NCBI GenBank assembly: GCA_035535055.1
Contig: DATLQT010000043.1
Span: 1 to 14,446 of the forward strand
Reading direction: 5' to 3'
Source of the DNA: UBA6019 sp035535055
GTDB taxonomy: Bacteria > Chloroflexota > Dormibacteria > Dormibacterales > Dormibacteraceae
Length of the DNA: 14,446 nt
The position numbers and the translations under genes were made by a program. The notes beneath the pieces were generated by a model, which saw nothing but the letters and a program-made list of their open reading frames with translations, made no database searches and was not told the DNA's origin. Each line of letters begins with the position of its first letter. Position 1 is the stretch's first letter. Shown here piece after piece: positions 6,444 to 12,481 of this stretch.

Positions 6444-7204
6444 CTCCGCTGCCAGGCGCCCGGCACGCGGCGGGCCGCGCGCTTCAGGATGCTCAGAGCC
6501 TCCCGCTCGCTGGGTGCCTGCTCCTCGCCGTACAGAAAGGCTCCCAGGCCAGCGCGCTCCTTGTCGTCCCCGGCGAGGCGGACGACCTCGATCCCGGCCT
6601 CCAGCAGCGTGCGTCGAACGGGATCTGCGATCAGGGGAGCGGCAAGGATCACCCGCGCGGGAGTCGCACAACGCACGGAGTCCATCGCTGCCAGCAGGCC
6701 CAGCGACGGGGTGAGGCCGTCATCGACGACTATCGCCGAGCGGCCGGCAAGGTCGAGGGCCACCCTCCCATTGCGGTAGATCCCGTCCAGCCGCGCGAGG
6801 TCGTCCTGCTCGCTCTCGGCCAGGAAGGCGGGCGCCCAGGGCTGCACCGAAAGGTCTCGCAGGGCCTCGGGGTCAAGCAGCCGGCTGGCACCAGGGGCGA
6901 TGGCGCCCATCGGGTTGGTGACCGTCGAACCGGGCAGCTGGAGGAGTTCGACCACCACCACGTCGAGAGGAGCGTTCAGCTGGTCGGCGATCGGCTCGGC
7001 AACGACCACGCCGCCGGGCGGGATCGCCAGCACCACCGGCCTGAGGTAGGCCTGCTTCGGGAGCATCAGACGCAGCTGGAGCCCGGCGTCGGCACGGCCG
7101 CCGAAGAGCGGCGCCCGGTGGCCGACCACCTCGACAAGCTGGCGTGCCATCCGCCGGCGGAGGTTGAAGGTACCCCGACGCGCGGTGTCCATGCTGTCGT
7201 TCAT
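6440..7204 (-). CDS. Phosphoribosyltransferase-like protein with a degenerate active site
   Basis: This 254-residue protein resembles the PRTase family often found beside stress genes. It has LRPVVLAIPPGGVVVAEPIADQLNAPLDVVVVELLQLPG, then NPMGAIAPGA, GRVALDLAGRSAIVVDDGLTPSLGLLAAMDSV, and PARVILAAPLIADP. In catalytic members the corresponding motifs are usually a 'PRGGV' loop, 'RKL' after the second strand, and the PRPP-binding 'VDDGxATGxT'. Here they read PPGGV, VELL and VDDGLTPSLG, so the arginine, the Arg/Lys pair and the Thr-Gly of the PRPP loop are all changed. The fold is likely kept while PRPP chemistry is doubtful; it may bind a nucleotide or act as a regulator. The ATG at 7204 overlaps the USP stop (ATGA), and the stop overlaps the patatin-like start (GTGA), so all three genes are translationally coupled. 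Confidence 0.78.
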   Translation of the reverse strand: MNDSMDTARRGTFNLRRRMARQLVEVVGHRAPLFGGRADAGLQLRLMLPKQAYLRPVVLAIPPGGVVVAEPIADQLNAPLDVVVVELLQLPGSTVTNPMGAIAPGASRLLDPEALRDLSVQPWAPAFLAESEQDDLARLDGIYRNGRVALDLAGRSAIVVDDGLTPSLGLLAAMDSVRCATPARVILAAPLIADPVRRTLLEAGIEVVRLAGDDKERAGLGAFLYGEEQAPSEREALSILKRAARRVPGAWQRR

Positions 7205-8091
7205 CGCCGGGCCCCGGGTTGGGCGGTGGGTCGCTTGGCGATCAGCACCGGCTGCTCGCCGAGGTGGATGACGTCGTGATCGATCCCGCCAAGCAGCAGC
7301 GAGGCGAGGTCGGAGAGGCGATGAGAGCCGATCACCACGAGGTCGGCGTCCCAGGTGCGAGCCTCCGCCGCGATCTCATGGGCGATGCCCGCCAACGCCA
7401 CCGGTGAGTAGGTGCGGGCGCGAATGCCCGCCTTCTCGAACCGCTTGACGATGGTCAGCACCTCGCGCTGCGCGTACGCGTCGGACTCGACGTAGGGCCA
7501 GTGGTCGAGGCCGGCGATGAGGTAGCGGGCGTGGAGCACGAGCACCTCCGCCCCGGTGGGCTTGGCGATGGTGGCTGCCGCCTCGTAGGCGCCCTCCACC
7601 TCCTCGCCGCCGGCGACCGCGAGGAGGAGCCGGTGGATGGGGCCGCCCCTGCGGCGCATGCCGTACCGGACGACCATGACGGGGCAGTCCGAGGCAGCGA
7701 TGACCCGATGACTGACGCTTCCCTTGAAGAGGCCACTCAGGTCGGACAGCCCTCGCGAGCCGAGGGCGATCAGGTCGCATGCAAATTCCCGCGCGACCGC
7801 GACGATGGTCTCGGCCACCTGGTCGGTCGGCGCGTGGCGGACCAGTACGGAGGGCTCGACGTCGAAGTCGCGAAGGCCGCGCGCCATGCGCTCGACCTCC
7901 TCGGGCGGGTGGGAGCTGGCGACGGCGGGGCCGCCGGCGTCGGAGACGTGGAGAATTACGACCTCGGCACGGGTCGCCTGGGCCAACCGGCCCACGGCCG
8001 GTCCCGCGGCTCGCATGTGGACCGACGCGTCCACCGCGAAGAGGATCTTCCGGTAGCCGGCTCCTTTACCCGTGGATCCCGTCCCCATCAT
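7201..8091 (-). CDS. Universal stress protein with two tandem UspA domains
   Basis: This 296-residue cytosolic protein carries two UspA domains. Domain 1 (about 14-145) starts YRKILFAVDASVH and ends with the ATP-loop signature GSRGLSDLSGLFKGSVSHRVI followed by CPVMVV, a good G-2x-G-9x-GS match. Domain 2 (about 155-290) starts IHRLLLAVAGGEE and ends GSHRLSDLASLLLGGIDHDVI followed by QPVLIAKR. In domain 2 the Gly and Ser of the signature are replaced (H-R, G-G), so domain 1 probably binds ATP and domain 2 may not. Such tandem proteins are known in actinobacteria and Chloroflexota, often in hypoxia or stationary-phase responses. The start is taken at the ATG 8089-8091, which has GGGAG eight bases upstream. 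A GTG at 8106 or the next ATG (8088) are alternatives. It overlaps the PRTase-like gene by 4 bp. Confidence 0.92.
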   Translation of the reverse strand: MMGTGSTGKGAGYRKILFAVDASVHMRAAGPAVGRLAQATRAEVVILHVSDAGGPAVASSHPPEEVERMARGLRDFDVEPSVLVRHAPTDQVAETIVAVAREFACDLIALGSRGLSDLSGLFKGSVSHRVIAASDCPVMVVRYGMRRRGGPIHRLLLAVAGGEEVEGAYEAAATIAKPTGAEVLVLHARYLIAGLDHWPYVESDAYAQREVLTIVKRFEKAGIRARTYSPVALAGIAHEIAAEARTWDADLVVIGSHRLSDLASLLLGGIDHDVIHLGEQPVLIAKRPTAQPGARR

Positions 8092-8193
8092 CCAGAAGAC
8101 TCCCACCGGGACCGCCGCGGCCTCAGGGCCGGGAGGCCCCTTCGGGGAGGGACCATGTGCCCCCGGTCGAAGTCTCGCCGGTCCCCCGGTGCG
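8092..8193. promoter_or_regulatory. Intergenic spacer before the universal stress protein gene, with short repeats
   Basis: This is the largest gap inside the minus-strand run, so an internal promoter is possible, though no clear -35/-10 is visible. It contains CCCC-TTC-GGGG (8137-8147, a tiny hairpin), GGGACC (8149-8154) facing GGTCCC (8180-8185), and two direct copies of CCCCCGGT (8160-8167 and 8183-8190). All are short and may be chance in GC-rich DNA. Confidence 0.35.
8100..8104 (-). promoter_or_regulatory. Ribosome binding site supporting the ATG start of the universal stress protein
   Basis: On the minus strand GGGAG sits eight bases before the ATG at 8089-8091. The alternative GTG at 8106 would place this sequence inside the gene. 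Confidence 0.55.
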
Positions 8194-10905
8194 CTAGCGA
8201 GCGGCCAGCGGAGGTTCGGGGGGAGGCAGCGCGAGGCGCGCCCGGGCGTCGACGACCATCGCGCCGCCGGGGCCGACCACCACCGGGTTGAGGTCCATCT
8301 CGGCAAGCTCCGGGTGATCCTCGACCAGGGCGCTGACACGGAGCAGCAGGCGTTCGAGGGAGGCGACGTCGGCCCGGGGCGAGCCTCGGTAGCCCTGAAG
8401 CAGCGGATAGGTCGCGAGCGAGCGGGGCATGGCGGCCGCGTCGCGGTCGGTGAGGGGCGTGATGCGGACGGCGACGTCCTTGATCAGCTCTGCCTGCACG
8501 CCGCCGCCGCCGCAGGCGATGACGGGGCCGAAATGCGGGTCGTGGACCACGCCGACCAGCATCTCGACCCCTGCGGGCACCATCTCCTGGACCAGGAACC
8601 CGGTCGGCGCCAGGCCCTGGGCTCGGAGCCGCCGCGCCATCGCCGACGCCTCCCGCCGGACGGCGCTGGCGCCTCTAAGCCCCAGCCGGACGGCCCCGGC
8701 CTCGGTCTTGTGAATGAGGCCGGGCGCGATCGCCTTGAGCGCGACCTCGGTGCCGAGCTCCCTCGCCCGGCGGCCCGCCTCGGCGGCGCTGGCTGCGATG
8801 CGGGACTCCACCATCGGGATCCGGTAGAAGGCGAGCAGCGCCTCCAGGTCGGCCGGCTCGAGCCAGCCCGCGCCCGCCTCCAGCCGCCTCGTCAGGAGGT
8901 CGTCCGCCTCCGCCCGGCCGAGGTCGGCGAAGGTCGGGATCGTTCCCTCCGGCTCGCGCCGCCAGCGGGCGTAGCCGCTGGCGTGGACCAGGGCCCGCGC
9001 GGCTTCCTCGGGGAAGGCGAAGTTCGGGATCACGCGGCCTTCGTTGAGCGCGGCGGGCGGTCCCCCGGAGGCCATGAAGACGGCCAGGAGGGGGATGGTG
9101 GGGGGCAGCTCGACGGCCTTGAGCGCGTTCGCGACATCCTCGCCTCGGGTCAGCATCGGCGGGATGAAGACGGCGATCACCGCGTCGACCTCCCCCGAGT
9201 TCGCGATCGCCTCGAGCGCGCCCTCGTACTGCAGGGCGCTCCCGGCCGCGGTCATGTCCACAGGATTGCCGGAGGAGGCGATGGCCGGCAACAGACCGGC
9301 GAGCGTCGCCTGCAGGCCGGCGGAGAGGACGGGCACCTCGAGGCCTCCGGCCTGGAGAATGTCGGCGCAGAGGATCCCGGGGCCTCCGGCGTTGGTGATG
9401 ATCCCGACCCGCGGCCCTGCCGGCAGCGGCTGGCCGGCCAGCAGCGAGGCGACGTCGAGGAGCTCGGAGACGGTCTCGGTCCGGATCACGCCGGCCTGGG
9501 CGAAGAGCGCGTCGACCGTGACGTCGGAGTCGGCCAGGAGGGCGCCGGTGTGGGATGAAGTCGCCCGTGAGCCGGCCGGGGTGCGGCCGCTCTTGACGAC
9601 CACGATCGGCTTGCTGCGCGCCACCCGACGGGCGATCCGGGCGAACTTGCGCGGGTTTCCGAAGGATTCGAGGTAGAGCATGCAGACCGAGGTCTGCGCG
9701 TCTTCCTCCCAGTACTGGAGGACGTCGTTGCCGGAGAGGTCCGCCTTGTTGCCGACCGAGATGAAGGACGAGATCCCCATTCCCCGCGCGCAGGCGAACT
9801 CCACGGCGGCGATTCCGAGGGCCCCACTCTGCGACATCAGTCCGACCCCTCCCGGGGGCGGCAGGCTGGTGGCGAAGGTAGCGTTGAGGCGGACCGAGGG
9901 CGCGGCGTTGAGGACGCCAAGGCAGTTGGGTCCGACAAGGCGCATGCCTGATTCGCGGCAGACGGCCAGCAGCTGCCGCTGCCGCTCGCGTCCCTCGTCG
10001 CCGGTCTCAGCGAAGCCGGAAGAGACGACTACCAGGGACTTGACGCCGGCGGCGGCGCACTCGCGGGCCACCTCCAGCACGTCCACGGCCGGCACGGCTA
10101 TGACGGCCATCTCAGCTCGTGCGGGGAGCGCCCCGACCGTGGGGTACGCGGCCACCGACTGGACCACGGAGGCCGTCCGGTTGACCGGGTAGACGGGCCC
10201 CTCGAAATCGCCGTCGAGCAGGTTCCGGAAGACGCGACCGCCGATCGAGGAAGCCGAGCGGGAGGCTCCGATCACCGCCACCGCGCTGGGGTGGAGGACC
10301 GAGCGCAGGGCGGCGACCGCAGCCTCCCGCTCGCGGCCCTCGAACCGGGCCACGGCCTCGGGGCTGAGAGCGGTCGGGAACTCGTAGTGGATGGTCCCCG
10401 CTTCGAGCACGCGGCGGACCGGGAAGCCGCTCTCCTGGAAGACGCGCGCCATCTTGCTGTTGGAGAACATCACCTCGGCGCTGAAAGTCGTGATCCCCGC
10501 CGCCTGGGCGGCCTGGGCAAGGTGCCCGAGCATGATCGTCGCGACGCCGCGGCCCTGCAGCGCGTCGGCGACCGCGAAGGCGACCTCGGCGGGGCCGCTC
10601 GGCGTCGCGCCGTAGAAGCCGTGGGCGACGATCTGGCCCTCCGGGCCGGCGGTGGCCACCAGCCCGTAGCGGGTCCGGTAGTCGACTTCCATCATCCGGC
10701 GCACGACCATGTCGAGGTTGACGCCGCCGCTGAAGAACCGGAAGAACTTCGACTCCGACGACAGGCCGCTGTAGAAGTCGCGCAGTGTCCGCTCGTCGCC
10801 CTCCCGGACCGGCCGGAGGTGGATGGTGGAGCCGTCCCGGAGGACGACGTCCGCCTCCCGCTCGCGGGGGTACGCCGCGCCGGCCGTCTGGACCGCGCTG
10901 CTCAC
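8194..10905 (-). CDS. GNAT N-acetyltransferase fused to ADP-forming acyl-CoA synthetase (PatA/Pat-like, N-terminal GNAT)
   Basis: This 903-residue multidomain protein has four parts. Residues about 15-180 are a GNAT acetyltransferase (LRPVREGDE, acetyl-CoA loop QGRGVA at 117-122). Next is a CoA-binding Rossmann domain (SAVAVIGASR, ending 216; VGPNCLGVLN), then succinyl-CoA-ligase-like domains (GLMSQSGALG; SSHTGALLADSD). Last is an ATP-grasp domain (ALKAIAPGLIHKTEAGAV; FLVQEMVPAGVEM; EMDLNPVVV). In E. coli PatZ the GNAT lies C-terminal and the ligase part is inactive. Here the GNAT is N-terminal, as in Streptomyces PatA, and the phospho-histidine position in SSHTGAL (His452) is kept, so the ligase part may still make acyl-CoA. 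Likely roles are protein lysine acetylation, often of acyl-CoA synthetases, and/or ATP-yielding acyl-CoA hydrolysis. The GTG at 10903-10905 overlaps the upstream TGA (GTGA); a TTG at 10947 would give a longer form overlapping the PNPOx gene. Confidence 0.9.
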   Translation of the reverse strand: MSSAVQTAGAAYPREREADVVLRDGSTIHLRPVREGDERTLRDFYSGLSSESKFFRFFSGGVNLDMVVRRMMEVDYRTRYGLVATAGPEGQIVAHGFYGATPSGPAEVAFAVADALQGRGVATIMLGHLAQAAQAAGITTFSAEVMFSNSKMARVFQESGFPVRRVLEAGTIHYEFPTALSPEAVARFEGREREAAVAALRSVLHPSAVAVIGASRSASSIGGRVFRNLLDGDFEGPVYPVNRTASVVQSVAAYPTVGALPARAEMAVIAVPAVDVLEVARECAAAGVKSLVVVSSGFAETGDEGRERQRQLLAVCRESGMRLVGPNCLGVLNAAPSVRLNATFATSLPPPGGVGLMSQSGALGIAAVEFACARGMGISSFISVGNKADLSGNDVLQYWEEDAQTSVCMLYLESFGNPRKFARIARRVARSKPIVVVKSGRTPAGSRATSSHTGALLADSDVTVDALFAQAGVIRTETVSELLDVASLLAGQPLPAGPRVGIITNAGGPGILCADILQAGGLEVPVLSAGLQATLAGLLPAIASSGNPVDMTAAGSALQYEGALEAIANSGEVDAVIAVFIPPMLTRGEDVANALKAVELPPTIPLLAVFMASGGPPAALNEGRVIPNFAFPEEAARALVHASGYARWRREPEGTIPTFADLGRAEADDLLTRRLEAGAGWLEPADLEALLAFYRIPMVESRIAASAAEAGRRARELGTEVALKAIAPGLIHKTEAGAVRLGLRGASAVRREASAMARRLRAQGLAPTGFLVQEMVPAGVEMLVGVVHDPHFGPVIACGGGGVQAELIKDVAVRITPLTDRDAAAMPRSLATYPLLQGYRGSPRADVASLERLLLRVSALVEDHPELAEMDLNPVVVGPGGAMVVDARARLALPPPEPPLAAR

Positions 10906-11387
10906 CGATCCGGCTCGGCCGGGCTCCGCCAGCCGCGCCGGAAGCAACGCCCGCTCACCTCGGAGACCTCGAGCACCAGCCAGTGCCGCCGCGCACCGGG
11001 CGCCGAGGGCACCAGTGGCAGCGCCCGCAGACGAACCGAACGTTCGTCCGGCGCGTCGGTGATGTCCTTCAGCATTCCCACTGCCATGACGCTCCAGCCG
11101 AGGGCTTCGCGGGGGTCGTAACCGTCGATCTCCAGGCAGGCCATCGACCCGGGGCCGCGACGAAGCTTGGTGCCGGCCTCGGTGCGGAAGGCGAGCGCGC
11201 CATCGGCGGAGGCGTAGTTCATCGGGTAGACCCGGGGAACCCCGTCGACGACGATCGCCAGGCGGCCGAAGCCGCTGCCCTTCAGATGGGCCCAGCAGTC
11301 GTCCTCGGAAAGGTCCAGCACCTCGTGGCCCGCAAGCCTCTGGCCCGCGCGGCCGATCGCCTCCTCGTCGGGTCCCGCATCCCCCAT
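10902..11387 (-). CDS. Pyridoxamine 5'-phosphate oxidase-like flavin-binding protein (copy 2)
   Basis: This 161-residue paralogue of the protein at 4309-4800 keeps the same block order: DDCWAHLKGSGFGRLAIVVDGVPRVYPMNYASADGALAF, GTKLRRGPG, CLEIDGYD, GWSVMAVGMLKDIT, PDERS, RRHWLVLEV and GRCFRRGW at the end. It is predicted to be a split-barrel fold binding FMN or a related cofactor; the reaction is unknown. The ATG at 11385-11387 has no clear Shine-Dalgarno sequence. Its stop overlaps the start of the GNAT/acyl-CoA synthetase gene by 4 bp, so the two are made together. A 69-bp gap separates it from the upstream DoxX gene. Divergence from copy 1 along the whole length suggests an old duplication rather than a recent one. 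Confidence 0.83.
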   Translation of the reverse strand: MGDAGPDEEAIGRAGQRLAGHEVLDLSEDDCWAHLKGSGFGRLAIVVDGVPRVYPMNYASADGALAFRTEAGTKLRRGPGSMACLEIDGYDPREALGWSVMAVGMLKDITDAPDERSVRLRALPLVPSAPGARRHWLVLEVSEVSGRCFRRGWRSPAEPDR

Positions 11388-11456
11388 GCCACGAACAATC
11401 CAGCCGCCGGGCTGATCGGACAGGGGCCTTTCCGCCCGCCGGGGACGGGACGATCG

Positions 11457-11975
11457 TTACCCGAGCTCGAGGCGCCGCCTGCGGACTCGACGGCTGAGGA
11501 GGGTGCCGGCGGCGCCGCCGAAGCAGACCACGGCCACGACGATCCAGGTCACCGGCTCTGGCAGCGTGAGGCCTGCAGCCGCGTCCAGCGAGTAGCCTCC
11601 CGGGCCGGTGAGCGAGAGCGCCAGCGAGGCGGAGAGGATCAGGAGCGCGAACTCATAGCCCCCGGCCGAGCTCCAAAACCCCCTGGCGAGGTGCGCGGTG
11701 ACGATCGCCACCAGCATGTTGGCAGCGACCACCAGGGGTCCAATGGGGCTCAGCAGCCCGAGCACGATGAGGGCGCCGCCTCCGAACTCGGCCAGGGCGG
11801 CCATGATCGCGAGCGGGCGAGCCGGCCGGAGCTGCAGCTTCTCGGTCGTTGCCGTGAATCCATCGAGGCCGGGTCCACCCCACCAGCCGAAGAGCTTTTG
11901 GGCGCCGTGCGCTGCGATCGTGATGCCGACGCCGAGACGTAGCACGAGCAGCCCCAGTGACAGCCCGAAGGTCAT
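11457..11975 (-). CDS. DoxX family integral membrane protein
   Basis: This 172-residue protein matches the DoxX family: an opening helix GLSLGLLVLRLGVGITIAAHGAQKLFGWWGGPG carrying the typical 'HGxQKLFG' turn, then 'GF' and a loop. Hydrophobic helices follow at MAALAEFGGGALIVLGLL, GPLVVAANMLVAIVTAHLARGFW, EFALLILSASLALSLTGPG and TWIVVAVVCFGGAAGTLL, before a basic tail RRVRRRRLELG that is probably cytoplasmic. DoxX-like proteins act in redox and thiol stress. In mycobacteria one forms a membrane complex with superoxide dismutase and a thiosulfate sulfurtransferase, and in archaea the name comes from a quinone oxidoreductase subunit. The precise role here is unknown. The ATG at 11973-11975 is chosen because the sequence before it does not resemble the family. 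No Shine-Dalgarno sequence is visible, and a -10-like CATACT ends six bases before the ATG, so the message may be leaderless. It is the first gene of the minus-strand run. Confidence 0.87.
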   Translation of the reverse strand: MTFGLSLGLLVLRLGVGITIAAHGAQKLFGWWGGPGLDGFTATTEKLQLRPARPLAIMAALAEFGGGALIVLGLLSPIGPLVVAANMLVAIVTAHLARGFWSSAGGYEFALLILSASLALSLTGPGGYSLDAAAGLTLPEPVTWIVVAVVCFGGAAGTLLSRRVRRRRLELG

Positions 11976-12049
11976 GTCTGCAGTATGCCGGTCCCTGATG
12001 TGGAAGAAGGCGGTGTTTGGACGAGTTGAAATTAGGTAATTCTGTAAGT
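11976..12049. promoter_or_regulatory. Compact divergent promoter region between DoxX and a small hypothetical gene
   Basis: These 74 bp are clearly richer in A/T than the surrounding genes, especially 12023-12049. On the minus strand CATACT (11982-11987) could be a -10 with a weak CTTCTT about 16 bp upstream. On the plus strand TAATTC (12037-12042) could be a -10, with TGTTTG (12014-12019, 17 bp) or TTGGAC (12017-12022, 14 bp) upstream. Both -10-like boxes end six to seven bases from their ATG, which would start transcription at or next to the first codon. Confidence 0.45.
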
Positions 12050-12436
12050 ATGGAAAACGCAAATGCTTCGACGATCGCTGGTTGGTTCGCGGGACGGCTC
12101 CCTGACGGTTGGTTCACGATGGCGCCGGAAGTCACTCTGGATGGTGAGCAGATAGTGGTGGTGGGGACCCTCCCCGACGTCAACCTCGCCGCCGGCGCGA
12201 GCGACGAGACGAAGGCCGCGGCCGGCCGAGGACGCATCTCGCGCTTCCGCGAGGCCACCCGCCGCGAGCGGATCTGGATCGCACGCGAGGCGGAGGAGCT
12301 CTTCAAGAAGAACGTCACCTGGGGCGCCGCCTGCGGTGGGGCGAGGACGACCTTCACCCCTGGGGGCTCCGGTCGCCAGGGGAGCGACAAGGCCACCGGC
12401 GGCCCGAGCGTCAAGATCGGCCGGCGGATCTACTAG
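12050..12436 (+). CDS. Hypothetical protein, conserved-looking, small and basic
   Basis: I cannot assign this 128-residue protein to a named family, although the motif order looks familiar from uncharacterised actinobacterial/Chloroflexota proteins. Seen: an N-terminal IAGWFAGRLPDGWFTMAPEVTLDGEQIVVVGTLPDV (9-44), then a strongly charged helix GRISRFREATRRERIWIAREAEELF (about 65-89), NVTWGAACGG with its only cysteine, and a glycine- and lysine-rich tail ending SVKIGRRIY. There is no signal peptide or membrane helix. The charged Arg/Glu helix and basic tail would suit nucleic-acid or partner binding, but this is only inference. The ATG at 12050 is preferred over an in-frame TTG at 12017, which lies in the promoter. 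No good Shine-Dalgarno sequence is visible. It is followed by the HtrA-like gene after 45 bp. Confidence 0.7.
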   Translation: MENANASTIAGWFAGRLPDGWFTMAPEVTLDGEQIVVVGTLPDVNLAAGASDETKAAAGRGRISRFREATRRERIWIAREAEELFKKNVTWGAACGGARTTFTPGGSGRQGSDKATGGPSVKIGRRIY

Positions 12437-12458
12437 CCGGCGGTATCTGGAAGGCAAC

Positions 12459-12465
12459 AAGGAGG
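12459..12465 (+). promoter_or_regulatory. Ribosome binding site with unusually long spacing to the HtrA-like start
   Basis: AAGGAGG is followed after 16 bases by the first GTG (12482). An in-frame ATC at 12476 would have a spacing of ten. No ATG, GTG or TTG lies in frame between them. Confidence 0.6.
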
Positions 12466-12481
12466 CTCACGAGACATCGCC

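Noticed and set aside
6444..6671. Longer N-terminus for the patatin-like protein
   Set aside because: It would overlap the PRTase-like gene by over 230 bases and gives an Arg/Gly/Pro-rich stretch unlike the family. The GTGA overlap at 6440-6443 is a better start.
5442..6779. A 445-residue open frame on the plus strand
   Set aside because: It is antisense to the patatin-like and PRTase-like genes, which have recognisable motifs and coupled starts.
8107..8193. DosR-type palindrome near GGGACC/GGTCCC
   Set aside because: Arms are only six bases with 25 between them and the A/T-centred core of a DosR box is absent, so it is not a credible match.
7501..9558. A 685-residue open frame on the plus strand
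   Set aside because: It lies antisense to the universal stress protein and the GNAT/acyl-CoA synthetase, both with clear motifs. The translation is low-complexity Gly/Arg/Ala/Asp-rich, as expected from the complement of high-GC codons.
10906..10947. TTG start 14 residues upstream for the GNAT/acyl-CoA synthetase
   Set aside because: It would overlap the PNPOx-like gene by 46 bases; the GTG at 10905 forms the usual 4-bp overlap.
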